Positions 46,710-58,986 of a stretch of DNA of 64,000 nt are shown here, piece by piece. Below the pieces are notes generated by a model that was given only the letters and a program-made list of their open reading frames with translations, was not told the origin of the DNA and did not search any database. Numbering within the stretch: the stretch's first letter is position 1; each line of letters begins with the position of its first letter. Source of the stretch: Gymnogyps californianus (taxonomy: Eukaryota > Chordata > Aves > Accipitriformes > Cathartidae); the NCBI RefSeq assembly GCF_018139145.2, contig NC_059486.1:2976001-3040000 (forward strand), in the 5' to 3' direction. A program made the translations under genes and the position numbers.

Positions 46710-49700
46710 AAACATCTCCAGATAGCTGATAGCTGTCTGCTGTTGCGATGGCAAGCAGAAAACTTTCTCAGTCCTGTAGGCAGATTCTATCAGTGGCATT
46801 TGTGCCCAGTCTTGACAGAGGAATAATCCCAGGTCAGCCAGAGAGCGGGGCCCAAGTGATGGAAATTCGTTTGATGAATGGCTTGAGAAGCAGTGCAGCT
46901 TCTTGTCTATTATTGTTAAAGTCCTTATTGGGCCATAACTCCTGTTCGGATTCTCCGTAGCAGAGCACACAGCAATTTCCTCTGGTTTCTGATGGCCGCG
47001 GTAGGAGCAGGTCCTGTCTCAGGTGTCCCTTCTGAACAACCGAGGTCGCTTTTGCAGGACCCTTCAGCACTGGCTGGCATCTGCCTCCCTGGTCAGTGTG
47101 ATGGATTTAGATGAACACACAGTTCAGCTGACCCCAGCTCCTCAAAGAAAAGCCGACTCTGCTTTACACCTCTTTCTTTCATCTGTGCCTCGGTCTACGC
47201 GTTGCTCTGCTTTCTGTCTACCGTGACCCAGCTCTTCTTTTTACCTCTGGATCTTTTTTTTTTTTTTTTATTCTTCCCTCTTGCACGAACCATATGCAAA
47301 TTTAATATCTTTTCTCATTCTTTTATATTTCTGCATCGCTCCCTCCTGTGATCTTGCCTTAATTTACCATAGAGTTCTCTCTGGTCAGATACTGTGCAAA
47401 TGTGTGGCTGATTGAAGCAAATTCCCCACATTTGGGATTTTCCTGCCACAGAACGGAACAGATTTTGCTCCTGAGTCTGATGGTGTAGGTCCCTGTTAGC
47501 TTCTCAACATGCCGCTTCAGGACACAAGGAAAGCGGAGCTGGCGACAGTTCCCACAAGAGCTGCCGATTCAGATACCCCTCTGCTTCCACACTTGCTCTT
47601 TAGTAACTCCAGTTAACTTCACGTGCATTTTCCCTTCTGCGATGCAGCGAGGGTCTGCTGAACCAGACCATCGAGCTATTGCCAGAGGCATTTGGGCAAT
47701 AGCATCCTGCTTCTGGAACATCAAGATGCCTTTTCTGAATTACTGCTGCACACCTTACCCCGAGGGTGTACCCTCGAAATATATAGCCGTACTTTCCCCC
47801 CAAAAGCTGCCAGTTCCAAGGTCGAGAAGCAACCATGAAACCCTCCGGTTCTGCAGAGGCGTTTGCACAGATCCCAGGCGGTTCCCTGTCCCTGAAATAG
47901 CATGGCCCGTTAAACGCTACCAGCTGAAAAAAAACCCCACGTGCCATGGCAGGCGCTTTGGGAGGCATCACTATGCCAAGTCCCCATTTGCAATACATCA
48001 TCCCCCTTTCCACAAGTTTCCCAGGCGATGGGAATGTTTTTCCATCTTTCCCTGCTAGTAATGAAGTAAAGTATAAAGTGAGTTATAAAGATGTTTAAAG
48101 GAGCTTTTGCCCTGGCCTGGCCTGGAAGATCTGAGGTCATTCACAGTGCACATTAGTAAATATGTATAGGGCCTTTGGAGCTTTCTTCCAGAGAAACAGC
48201 TAATAAAGCTAGCTGCCCGTGTTTGTTGTTCATGCCAAGACACATTCCAGCATCTGATTATTTTATGTCATTACTTTAATGGGGAAAGAAAGAGAGAAGC
48301 ATTAATTTTTCCAGGTGGATTGGCCTGTTTTGGGGAGGTCACAGCTTATGGTAGGTGGATTGGATTAAAACTGACCCAAACTACTATGTCAGTAATAAAC
48401 TTAATGTATCTAAGCTTTAAATTTTAGTGTAACTGAAGCTGAAGCAGGAGAGCTTTTTGAGGAAGGGTATGGCAGCTGAATTGCTGACTTCCATTCTGAG
48501 GCATTTCTGCATTTGCAGATTTGACGTGGAATTGAAAAAGGAAAGAAAAAAAAAGAGACAATAGCATTGTAATTACTTAAGTGGCTCAAACTGCAAAGGA
48601 AACGTTAGAAACTCATGTAAAAGACCTCCTTGTAGCCATATGTAGTACAGAAGATACCAAAGAGGAATTTCTGCTCCCTCAGAAACTCTGTAGTTTGAGA
48701 GGGAGGAAGAGATTATTCCCATTTGGAATAAAATGCCAAACTTACCGTGTCCTGCAGGGCAACTTAAAAAATGGATTTGATATTACCAAAACACTTTGTC
48801 AGGGGGATTAGTCACTTGAACTTTTTTGTTGTGGTAAATAATGCAGAAATGTAACAAACGTTCTGACATTTCCACAAAAAAAAGTCATCAAAATCAATAC
48901 TTCTCTTTAGATCTCTGCTCTTTTAAGATAATTACTGTGTTTCAACTCTTTTAAAGCAGCTGCGCTCTCAGTCTGAGGTCTTGGTCCTTAGATATGTGAC
49001 CAGTCTTTACTCGTGGGAATAGGGAATAATGGATTTTGTGAAACTGGATACATGAGTATGGACTCTCTAAATCAGAAAAAGTCATAGATTCATGTTCTGT
49101 AGGTCTGGTTTAATTTTTCACTTTTGTGTCACTTCATTGGCATTTCTCTTAATTCTCCCCAACATAGCCAGAATTGGAAACAGGACATCTGAAGTCTGGG
49201 AATTTGTGGCCAGCTTCTTATCTCTCATTGGTTTTCCACTACTATAACTTCAATGACGGATCATCTTTTTTTGTTTAAATATTCTGGTGTGAGAGAAATG
49301 AAGACCAAAGGACTCTGGATAGTTTATGATGGGTTACTGGATATAAGTGGAAAATTAGAAGTGATCCATATCCGGTATATTCAACTCTGTTATCCATTTA
49401 ATCATTGCAATTCCAGGCACTGTAAATTTCTAAATGTTTTTTGAAAATGAAGTGGCTCGTTACAACTGATGTTGCTAATCCTTCTGCTGGCAGTAGCTCC
49501 GCTGCTGAAATGACATAATTTGTGACTTGCAGTGATCAATGGTGCTGTACGCGGGTTAAATCTAAACCCCAGTTTTCAATGGTTTTGCTCATATCTTACA
49601 ACACAGTTGTTAACTACTACATGTGGCTGTTATGTTTGAAGTTAGATGGCGAAGAAGTGAAAATAAATATTTAAATCCCGTTTATGTGTGGTCCTGCCAA

Positions 49701-50490
49701 ACAGAATGGAGATAGCAGGCTGGTGTCCAATACTCTTAAATGGAACTACATGGCTTTTGGTTCTGACTGAACGTGGAAATTCCTGGGTTACGCTGTGCAT
49801 TATGAGGGCTTTCCGGCTTGTAAAGGGTATTATAAAGAGAGTAGTCATTAATTTTCCAGGTCTGAGGATAGACAAGAACTAATAGGCCTCATTTTCAAGA
49901 TACTCAGGAAAACCTTTCTCTATAAGCAGCAGAACAAGACTGGCTGTTCCCAACAGCTGTCTAAGTCTGGTCTAAATAGTAATGTAGGATTCCTGTCGAG
50001 AAGTGATCTGCAAGTTTTCATCGAGAATTCTTTGAGATCCCATATTCAACGTTTCCTAAACTTTTGCTGGAGATACATTTCTTACTGCAGCAACTGCAGC
50101 TGTGAAAGGTCATGGGCAGAACTTGACCAGCTTGGTAAAATGGTTTCATGAGTAGGGAGTACGTTTGTGCAGATCAGCCCATTTTCAAACTTAGTGTCTA
50201 AAATGTAGATTAATTTATTTGAAATCTGAATTGGAATATGTTTACTTCAGCATTTGGTGGAACATTTCAGGGGTGAGTCCAAGGAGATGTATGCTTTGGA
50301 TCCTGATCAAAACTTTAAAAGTGAAAAGATCAGATTTGTTCCAATCCTGAGAAACTGGGTCTAGTGTAGAAGGTGGAGCATCATTACTGATCTGTTGGTA
50401 GGCTCAGATTATTTAATCTCACTGTGTTAGCACCTTCTTCAAAAGTGGTGTTTAGTATAGCTCTCATCCCTCTAATCCCCATTTTTGGTT
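46710..50490. other. Non-coding unique DNA, no gene recognised
   Basis: A 16-T run lies at 47254-47269. The short motif 'aggtggattgg' occurs twice about 40 bases apart near 48313 and 48354. The frames at 47600-48058 on both strands and at 48581-48811 were read and not recognised. Confidence 0.5.
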
Positions 50491-50878
50491 CTGTTCTGCA
50501 TTTGTGAAAGTTTCGTATCAAAAGGAAGAATTTCCAGAACTGTATGTAGGTTTGAAAAAGGAAACTAAAAGCACTGGTAAGGCAAAAGACATCTCTCAGG
50601 TTGGTTGCTCAGCTTTCTTAACGAACTGCTGGAGTTTAAGCATGGCCTTGCTCCTTCGGCCCAGCTTCTCTTTCTTCCTGGCTTCAGCTGTGGAAAAAAT
50701 AACAATAAAACTTTGTATTGTAATGCAGAATGTAATGTTCACAATGTCAAGATTCATTGCGTTCACCCATCACAAGAAAAACATGACCGTGGTCTAGATC
50801 TTGGATGGGCTCCAGGGGTTGGATATCGGCAAACCCTATGGGTCTGTTTGGGTTTTTTTGTTGGTCTCTCATGCAAAG

Positions 50879-51170
50879 AACTCAAGTCCGCAAAAAGGAA
50901 GCGTTCTCAGTGGCTCAGAAACTGCTTCACACCCATCGTCAAGCTGTAAGCACTGTGGCAAATGAACAGAATGGACACAATAATGTGGAACAGACCAGAA
51001 AATCACGAATGACCTGCAATGGCTTCTCTGCTGGGCAGCAAAAGCAGTTGACCAAGGCCCAGGGATACACAGTACATTATGCCGTGCATCTTGGAAACCC
51101 TTCAAAACCTCCAGAGCTGGACATGCCTCCAGATATTTGCGAAACTATTAGAAAGCGAGGAAGGATGGAA
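50879..51170 (+). CDS. Candidate coding exon, 97 complete codons, unidentified
   Basis: A pyrimidine-rich acceptor ('ggtttttttgttggtctctc' then 'atgcaaag') precedes 292 bases of open frame, and 'gtacgta' follows as a possible donor at 51171. In the open frame the first base completes a split codon, followed by 97 codons ending at ...RKRGRME. The peptide is hydrophilic and reads like real protein: it starts TQVRKKEAFSVAQKLLHTHR and includes a stretch AQGYTVHYAVHLGNPSKPPE and DMPPDICETIRKRGRM. I do not recognise a family, and no start codon or neighbouring exon is established. The frame remains open upstream to 50805. Alternatives are an old processed pseudogene, since frames upstream from 50504 and 50605 are also open in other phases, or chance. 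The donor has A rather than G before GT, which weakens it. Confidence 0.3.
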
Positions 51171-51199
51171 GTACGTATGTGCTGGAAAATGTAAGGCCT

Positions 51200-52475
51200 T
51201 TGGTTCCCCTCAGATTGTTTCAGTGCTCTTTTCTTGAATTGTCCTGAATATCTTGGGGACGAGTGGAGAAGAAAATTTGCAAAACTTAACGTTTCAGGAA
51301 TATTTAGCTTTTTGATAATGATATCAGTAGAAAATAAGATTATTCAAAGAAATCAGCTTGCTCTTTTTTGTAGCCTTGAGCCGCTTTTGAGTTACTTTTT
51401 CAACAGCAACAACAGATTCTTACACCCTCCACGTTTTTCCCATAGCTCAGAGTGAAAGCTACCTTCTTACTGAATGTGCTCACATTTAGTAAGGCATTCG
51501 CTTCTGAAGAAGATTAGACATTTGACCTAAGTGGTTTCACAAAACGTGGAAACATCTCCTCTGTAACTGTTTGCATGGCCAGGGGAATGACCGGGGAGGG
51601 GGGAAGAGATCTTTGACTTCCTTATTCCAAACACATGAAGTTCACAGAATAGTTTATTCCCTGGGAAAATTACCTTCACAGGCTAGTTGGGCACTAACAG
51701 ATGGTATGTGTCAAGTGCTAATTCTGAACTTCGTGCAGCAGCAGAAGCAGCTGGGAAGTTTAGTGAGACCATGGCCTGTGGTGCTGGGCAGTATTTACTG
51801 GGCGCTATAAGAGACATTTTGCTTGAAGTTTGGAATGTGTACCAAACATTTAAAATGAACAAACAAACAAAAAGCTGCAAAGCAGATTCTTTTCCCTTGC
51901 TTTTCTGATTATTGTTTTTATTGTTGCTGAAATGAAGTTGTGTTCTGAACTTCTTCAGATGCTCCCCGAGCTCTGTATCCACCTCCAAAGTTGCCTTGAG
52001 TCAAGACAGTTCATCGTGGAAGAAGCTGGCCATTGCAGAGCTCTAGGGACGAGTTGGGGCTTTGAAGTTCTGTGCGATGACTACTCTGGACTTTACCCTG
52101 GGGACCTGGGATACTCTGGTTGCAGAGCAATCTACCTTTCATACAGTCCTAAAGCCCGCTGGGATGTGGGAACCTAAAAATGGGGCTTGCTCAGCAGTGG
52201 ACTGCTAAGAAGCTGGGAGAATGAGCTGACTGATAACGCAGCAGATTTCCATTGGAAACCCATGTGGTTTATGTCAGGATTTTGAGGAGACCAGCATGCC
52301 TCTAAGGAACATCCCAGTATTTGACACATTTGGAGTCTGCAGTTTTCTGATGCAATTTCTGGACCAGTTTGGATCATGGTTACATGCCTTTGGTGAAGCT
52401 GTAGCAATGAGTGTGTGTCATGAAAAGAAAGGATCTTATATCCACTCAGATCTGCCCCACTAAAGTATGTCCAGA
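51200..52475. other. Non-coding unique DNA, possible further exon-like frame
   Basis: An 81-codon plus-strand frame (51932-52177) begins just before 'gaacttcttcag' and reads like ordered protein in places (EEAGHCRALGTSWGFEVLCD), but no donor or family is recognised. No other feature. Confidence 0.4.
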
Positions 52476-52479
52476 TGGA

Positions 52480-52550
52480 CAGATGACCTCCAGAGGTCCT
52501 TTCCAGCCTAAATTATTCAGTGACTCTGACTCTAGCATTCCAGAGGGAGT
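52480..52550 (+). mobile_element. CR1 LINE 3' end relic
   Basis: 'gatgacctccagaggtcctt' followed by 'tccagcctaaattattcagt' and 'gactctgactctag' matches the plus-strand 3' terminus of CR1 ('gatgatctccagaggtccct', 'tccaacc...attctgtgattctatgattct'), including decayed copies of the terminal 8-base repeat. The upstream body is not recognisable, which fits 5' truncation. Confidence 0.8.
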
Positions 52551-52559
52551 GTTAGGTGA

Positions 52560-53655
52560 AACTGGGACCATCCCATATGTGGAGGAGGATAGAGTTATAT
52601 CTGCAAGTCCTGTATCTTGACCCCATCCTCTGCCCTGGCCATCCATCACTGGGCACTGGTATTTTATTCTACCAGGATGTCAATCACCATTTCAATTAGT
52701 GAGTGGGAGGAGAGAGTGTGGATGATAGCACCCGATCTTCCATTTGATTTAGGATGAATCACACTTAAGAGGGCATCTGAGGTTAAAGAACACAGGATTC
52801 TGGACACATGTATAAATCAACAGGCTTGAGGTTTTCATTATTCACCTTCTAGTGTATGAAGTGATATGACTCATTGGATCATAAAAGAGATCAAATAGCT
52901 TTGTTGCTAATAATTCTTTCCTTGACCCATTCCCTCGCACATTAGGTTTGTAAACAGAGTTTTAATGGCATCCCTTGGAAGTAATAACATCACGCCTTTA
53001 TAGCACCTTGGCTGGCTGTATGCTCCTGGCTATAACTGTGCTTGGGTTTAATCCTTAGCCGTTTTGTGGGAACTAATGCGCTTTCCTATCTTAAGTTTTC
53101 AGTTATTGCCTTTTTGAGATTGATCATCTCCAGTTACTCTGCCTCCCGCCCTGCTCTTCCACAGATGACATTTGAACCCTCCCGGGAGCCCACAACTCAG
53201 CTTTCCCCAAATGATAAGCACTCCCTGTAATATTCTGGTGGAGATAACATGCTTGAACTTCAGTGTGTTGTTAATGTCTAATGAGCTCATGGCGCCATTT
53301 ATTGTTTTATGGCTAAGTCATGATTGTTCATTAACAAAAGTAGCATTAGACCATGTGCCAACCTTGGACAGAGGAAAAGGTAAAGCAAAGTGGTATGATG
53401 GAGGGTAATAAGAATATGGTACCTATGGTAGCAAAGACAGGAAACTTCTTGCTGGCTCCTGTGCCGGTTCTGTGCGGCTGCTGCTGTGGAAAGCCTCGAG
53501 TGGAGGGAGAGCATGTCTCTCCGGTACAGGGCTCTGGTGTTGGGAGCAATAAAGTGCTGGGGCCACAGAATGCTTTGAAGGGGCACGGTATGGAACGACT
53601 CCCAGATTATTATGCTCTGATACTGTAGTGATTTTTGTCCTGTTGTGCGTCACCC
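52560..53655. other. Non-coding unique DNA, no gene recognised
   Basis: Overlapping short frames on both strands, with no domain or mobile element recognised. Confidence 0.5.
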
Positions 53656-53658
53656 TTT

Positions 53659-53716
53659 GCAGTCTGCTTTGCATTGCTTTATTTGCTGCAGTCTGCTTTG
53701 CATTGTTTCATTTGCC
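53659..53716. repeat. Tandem duplication, 29-base unit, two copies
   Basis: Copy 1 is 53659-53687 and copy 2 is 53688-53716. Both begin 'gcagtctgctttgcattg' and differ at three positions near their ends. The copies are head-to-tail with no spacer, so the duplication is probably recent relative to the surrounding relics. Confidence 0.85.
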
Positions 53717-53818
53717 TTTGCCTGTGTGTCTGTATTATTACTTGCTGCCTGCTAGAGCGGTGCTCCCCTGCACCACACCACCTTTGCTCTGCCTGCCCAG
53801 GCTGCAAGGAGGACTTGC

Positions 53819-53857
53819 ATATGGGATTGGTGGTTCCCAGGGTGGGAAATCCCATAT
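53819..53857. repeat. Two-part hairpin (9 bp + 6 bp stems)
   Basis: 'atatgggat' (53819-53827) pairs with 'atcccatat' (53849-53857). Inside it 'ttccca' (53834-53839) pairs with 'tgggaa' (53843-53848) around a 3-base loop. A 6-base bulge lies on the left side only. Confidence 0.75.
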
Positions 53858-53919
53858 TCAGGGGGTAGGGGTGGGAAAAAGAAGGTCCCAGTCTCCATCA
53901 GAGGGTTGAACTTCTTGGA

Positions 53920-55480
53920 ACTGGTCCCAGCCCTTCTTGCGACATCAGACTGATGGGAGAATGTCTGGTGATGGAGAGCCATGACCCGTCTGGTTCACTG
54001 TCCAGAAGAAGATCCTGTCATGGTATCTACTGGTACAATTCTTCTGGTACTGGTGATGGGAAAGGTTCAGATGACATTTGCAGACTGCAGCCTTCAGGAC
54101 CTGGGTCTTGGTCGCAGGTAGCTGTGGACTGAGGAGATGCTTAGAGCAAGAGAGTGGTAGACAAGATCTGGGGATGACTGGGAAGTGTTGCCTGTCCTGC
54201 TTGAGGCTGCTGCAAGTCTCTGTGTACCTTTTTTTGCCTGTTACTGGCTTGTGGGCTCATCTGCCCTCAGTTATATCTAACAGAGGAAGCTTGCTCCTTT
54301 AGAACAATAGAAAATGGTCCATTTGCACTGTAGAAAGAAGAGAATCGCTGTATGTAAGATTTTTCTATTGGCCTTCCCCACCTTCCAGAGGTTTATTCAG
54401 ATACCAGAAATAAGCAGATCAAGGAAAAAAAAAAAAAAAGTAGCTTCCTACCTGCCCATCCCTTTTATTTCTATCCTATTCAGAGAAACAGAGTTGTCTG
54501 GTCTAGGGAGAGGAGGAAGGGGGTAAAGGACAGGAAGAAAAGGAAAAGGTTGGGAACTGTCAGCGTAGAACTATGCTGCTTCGTCATTTAGTCTCAGATT
54601 GTTGCTGAGCCTACAACAGATAAGAGACCTTTGTAGAGATAAAAACTGAAACAAAGTCTCAGAAGTTATTTGAGAACTTTTTTTTTTTTATGGTAGCTAA
54701 TTTATTCATGGCATGGCAGACACCCAAAAGCAGCAATGAACTCTGTAGCTGTGATGGTCACAAAAGAGGGGTTTAGCTGCACTGCAGTTGAAAGTCTCTA
54801 ATTATAGCCTGGAATCTCAACTGTTGCAGATGTATGGACCAAGGAGCCTACGAAGAGTGCTAGAAAGGGAAAACAGTGTGAAGGATGAGCAGCGGGTAGG
54901 TGTCTGGGAGAATCGGGGTTGCTGCACCTCATCTGAGGGACGTTCTGTATCGGAGTTTTCATGTTATCACTGTTTTGGCCAGTTCCTATAGTTAGTGCAC
55001 AAGTTCTTGCATTGAAGGAGACCTAACAAAAGACTACTTGGGGCCTGCACATAAATAGCTTTTGGACTGCGTTATATATATTGGGTAAGCAAACTTACAT
55101 GAGTAAACAATAGCAATATAACGACCTTTTTATAGATACTGCTCTGTACATGCAACAGAGCTGTCTGGTGTATTTATTCCAGCTTGTAAACCACGCGTAT
55201 TTAGTACAGGATGTGTACTCTTCATCATTTACAGTTGTTTAAACGGAGGTTTTCATGGTGGTGCTGTCATGCAAGAAAACACTACGAGCCTGGGGCAAAA
55301 AGTATTAGGTGTCGGGGGGTGGATGTATTACGCAGGAGATTTAATTAAAAGACCATCATGATACCTTCTAGCTAAAGTGTATATTCGGTTAAAAACTGAT
55401 CAGAGCTGAATCACCATCTGAGATCCATGAAAAACTTCTGGGTGGAGGATAGTCAGATACCCAGTACCTATGGGCTTTTG
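53920..55480. other. Non-coding unique DNA, no gene recognised
   Basis: A 15-A run lies at 54425-54439 and a 12-T run at 54678-54689. Nothing else is recognised. Confidence 0.5.
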
Positions 55481-55485
55481 TAGAA

Positions 55486-55530
55486 CAGGGGTATTTAACT
55501 CCCATTAAAGTCTCTGGAGTGGTTAGTAAC
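55486..55530. repeat. Old palindromic repeat relic
   Basis: 'gtatttaactcccattaaag' then 'tctctggagtggttag' is close to the element centre 'tttaactcccattgaagtc' then 'agtggagttgtta'. The sequence is itself imperfectly palindromic (aactcc ... ggagtggtt). Confidence 0.45.
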
Positions 55531-55539
55531 AACCTGAAG

Positions 55540-56015
55540 GCTGACTTCATCCCTGATCTTGTAAAATCGCTGCTCTTTGCCAGGAGTGGACTTGGCTCAG
55601 GGAGGAAAAACTGCTCTCTGATGTGTACTAGAAAGCAAACATTGAATTTGGGATGCACACTGAGCTCCTGCCAGCTCTGCTCTGGATGAGTATGGCCCAG
55701 AGAACAGCAATGAGCAGCCCTTGCGGGACTAACAGGGCTAAGGTAGGGAATTTTGCCCCAAATCTTGTTAAAACTCTTGAAAAGACAGACTGTTTCCCAT
55801 TCTCTTCTCTCTGCCCTTCCTTGTGAGTATGGATGGGAATAGCAAGAACATCTGCAGTATTTAGGAACACAGAAACCTTGTGTGTGAGGACAGATGATTA
55901 ACTTGTTTATGCTGAGGGATTTCCCCCACGGGCGGTTTATGCTAGAAATGCATGTCCACGCAGAGCCTGATCAGTAATGCCCAGCTCTTCCCAGCCACTG
56001 GATGCAGGCTCTTTC
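55540..56015. other. Non-coding unique DNA
   Basis: No gene or repeat recognised. Confidence 0.5.
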
Positions 56016-56019
56016 CAGA

Positions 56020-56140
56020 GGAGTAATTGCCTCCCTGTTTCCACATGAGGGAAACCAAAGCAGAGCAAAGTGGTTGATTTTCCCAAGCCAGAAGTTGAAC
56101 ATCAGGCTCCGGAACCCATCTGGGTGTTAGGATATGGTAA
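56020..56140 (-). mobile_element. MIR-type SINE relic
   Basis: On the plus strand, 'tgtttccacatgagggaaac', 'caaagcagagcaaagtggtt', 'gattttcccaagcc' and 'ctccggaacccatctg' follow the reverse complement of MIR ('ttttacagatgaggaaactg', 'aggcacagagaggttaagtg', 'acttgcccaaggtc', 'gaacccaggtctcc'). The order is complete across the core and tRNA-related parts. Confidence 0.65.
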
Positions 56141-56379
56141 GGTTCCCCTTAAGCAGCTACTAGCTTAGATGAACCTCAGGTCTGTTCTGGTAAGGTCGTC
56201 TCTGGACCTTCCATATGTAGGTGGGCACCCTGGAGCTGCTGTTTGCTCGGCTGTCAGCACTTTGGTGCCTGGGCAATGCCTGCTGAGAACACGCAGTCTT
56301 CGTTTTCTGAACTTTCATCCCGCTCCATGATGTTTCTCCATCGCAGCAGTTTGCGTCTTCCCTCCTCTCTGGCTCCTTG

Positions 56380-56565
56380 CACACCGCCCAGGACGGCTGG
56401 CTCCACGGCCGAGACCAGAAAGGCTCATTACAGCGTTATTAGCCTCTTCTTTTGTATCCTACGGAGTGAGAGCCGCTGCTGAGCCCACTTTGCCTTCAAA
56501 TGATTGGCCCACATCTAATGTCTGCCGCTGTGTTTACAGAAGGTGGAGGACGGAGGGAAAGGGGG
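56380..56565. promoter_or_regulatory. Candidate conserved regulatory element (inferred)
   Basis: Unique sequence with 'ggctcattacagcgttatta', 'tcaaatgattggcccacatc' (includes a CCAAT-box inverse ATTGG) and 'tctaatgtctgccgctgtgt', interspersed CpGs and no repeat signature. The texture is like a vertebrate non-coding conserved element. Low confidence without alignment. Confidence 0.22.
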
Positions 56566-56928
56566 GCCGCTGCGCAAGGGAGGAGGGCACGGAGAAAAAA
56601 GAAATTACTAACCCTCCATCAAAGAGCTGCTTTCCTACTTGTGGTTTCAAAATGCTTCCTTCTTCCCCAGCTATCCTGTAATCACTCTCCAACATTCACC
56701 AGAGCAGTGTTTACATCCAGCCCTATTACCGGCAGGGGAGACAGGAGAAATTAAGGGCTCCCATGCCCCATTATCTCCCCCTCTTCCCCCCTCCTCTCCC
56801 CCTCCCACAGGCAGACACACTTCTCTCCCCTTACCCCTTTTCATCAAACGCCTCCAATTCATGAAGGAGTAAAATGGGATTTTACTTTAATGGGATTCTG
56901 CAGATCTTATAATCCAGGTGGTTTGTTT

Positions 56929-56968
56929 AAAAAAAAAAAAAAAAAAGAAAGAGAGGGAGGGGGAAAAA
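56929..56968. repeat. Poly-A run and purine tract
   Basis: 18 A residues (56929-56946) are followed by gaaagagagggaggggg and eight A, giving about 40 purines in a row. Confidence 0.9.
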
Positions 56969-56974
56969 AAACCC

Positions 56975-57555
56975 AACTTGAAGAAAAATACCACCAGCTC
57001 ACTGTTTTTGGCTTCTTTGTTCCTTTTCCACGTTGTCTTGAACCTTTTTCTCCTCCACAACTCCGCTTGGCAGCCGGGGTGAACTGAAGTTTGACTTGGA
57101 TGGCTAGTAAGACCACACAGAGTTCACCCTGGCTGGAATTAATTTCCGATGTACAGCTGAAGAATCCCATGCGCACACACAAACACAGCGAGCCCTTGCA
57201 TTTCCTTTTGATTTCCTTCTTGTGCTTCCTTCCCCAGATACCCTTTTTATCAGAAGCAGAACGAGCTGCAGTGCCACTGCAGACTCTGTCAAGGCGAGCG
57301 GCTCTGACCCAGCGTGGCAGCAGAGCCGGGGGAAGGCGGAGGCTCTTAGATGTTGGGCAGACAAGCAGACGTGTGAAAAATGGCGAATGTTGGACAACAA
57401 TAAATGTGGATTATGACTTTTTTTAATGAAGGGTAAAAAAGGATAGTCATCTGGTACTGGCACTTGACGGGGACTTGAGGTCTGATTCCAATTCCTTGTT
57501 TAACCGCAGATTTCCTCTAAATAATTCTCGTAATCTCTTGATTCCCCAGCTGAGG
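56975..57555. other. Non-coding unique DNA, no gene recognised
   Basis: Frames of 111 and 119 codons overlap on opposite strands (57091-57463). No family recognised. Confidence 0.45.
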
Positions 57556-57564
57556 TCAGGGGCC

Positions 57565-57730
57565 CATTGTTCTACACCCTGTAACAACACAATGGGACAC
57601 AGTTCCTGCCCCAAAGAGCTTACAGTGAAAACAATCAAAGAATGAAAAACCCAGGCTTGCCTGAAGTTACACCCTGGTGTTAAATTGAAGATTAGAACCA
57701 GACCTCCTGACTCTCTAGGTTTCGAGTCTT
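57565..57730 (-). mobile_element. MIR-type SINE relic
   Basis: The plus strand reads 'cagttcctgccccaaagagc', 'ttacagtgaaaacaatcaaa', 'cttgcctgaagttacaccct' and 'gaaccagacctcctgactct'. This follows the reverse complement of the longer sauropsid MIR-type element ('cagtccctgccccaaagagc', 'ttacaatctaa', 'cttgcccaaggtcacacagc', 'gaacccaggtctcctgactc'). The match around 57600-57625 is nearly exact, making this one of the best preserved relics. Confidence 0.75.
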
Positions 57731-57739
57731 CTGCAATTG

Positions 57740-58320
57740 TAACGTTTTTCTGGCTCCTATCTTCAGATTCACACTGCGGTGTTAAAGACCATCAAAATAG
57801 AAAATATTGAATCTGTTACCCTTCGGAGTAGAGGAGTGGGAGCTGTGTTTGTGATGGGCAGCTATGCTTCTACAGGAAGGACAGCCTTTGTGTTATGCTC
57901 GTTGTTGGTTTGTACTTAGCACTGCCAGCAGACAGAGAGAGGTTGGGAAGTTTGGGGAACGGGTTAACCTTCAAGGTTACTGGATTTCCTGTGAACCAGG
58001 GTGACGGACCAGTACTGTAATGGGCTTGCGTCAGGCTGTATTGAAGTCCCTTCCTCAACGGGAAGGGAGATGGCTGTATGGGCATATGGGGATATTTAAG
58101 TGGAGAATATTCACTCCCACATGTAGGAGTTGTTAGAATAGCTCTGCGCCCGGAACTTGCTCCCCTCCCAGGGCATGGATATATTGAATACATGGGGCGG
58201 CACACACGCATGTGAACTTGTCCCAAGTCCTCTTAGCGCTGGCACGACAGTGCTCACGCCGCAGGAATATTCATAGCACAGCGGTCCTTGGTGAAAGATG
58301 ACAAAATTGAATGAGGTTCT
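57740..58320. other. Non-coding unique DNA
   Basis: No gene or repeat recognised. Confidence 0.5.
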
Positions 58321-58328
58321 GGTCGTAC

Positions 58329-58352
58329 TGGCAATGCTCTAAAGCATTGCCA
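58329..58352. repeat. Perfect 10-bp inverted repeat, 4-nt loop
   Basis: 'tggcaatgct' and 'agcattgcca' are exact reverse complements separated by 'ctaa'. Confidence 0.8.
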
Positions 58353-58986
58353 TGCTCTTCATGACTGAAAGATTAAAACTAAAGCAGGCTTGGCAGATAT
58401 CACCCTCGGTATCGCTCAATAAAGAACGGATCTCACCATACGTGTTGCTGGAAACCTTGCAATGTTGTTGCTTTGTTTAAAGTCTCAACATCTGGAATGA
58501 CCTGATAATATGGCAAGTGAGAATTTGTGTACGCCCAGCCATATATACGCGTCCATACTTACACTCTAAATTTTCCTTTGTTTTCCATACACAGCTTTCT
58601 ACCTGCAGAGTATTTCAGTGGCACTACTTCAGCTTCGGATATTGAATGTTATTAGCGGGGAAAAATGTGAGTGTTTGTATCCTGTTTTTTCCCATTCCTA
58701 CTTGTCAGTTTATATGAAACTTGTAGTTGCTTTGAGATCTTTAATTTCGTCCAGATTCAGCAACAGGGTAGATATCAGTTTCCAGACTTATCAGAGAGAT
58801 GGACACATGCACATCTCAAGGGACTGCAGGATTCATCATCCCTAACTTTGGGCATCAGAGGAGATTTCCTCTCCGTGTACATGAGAGCAGAGATTACACC
58901 TTAAATGTGTTGTGCGTCTGCTCAAAGATGTAGAGATCTACATTTTAGCCTGTCTTTTATGGTCAAGGGAAGCGGCTACTTTTAGG

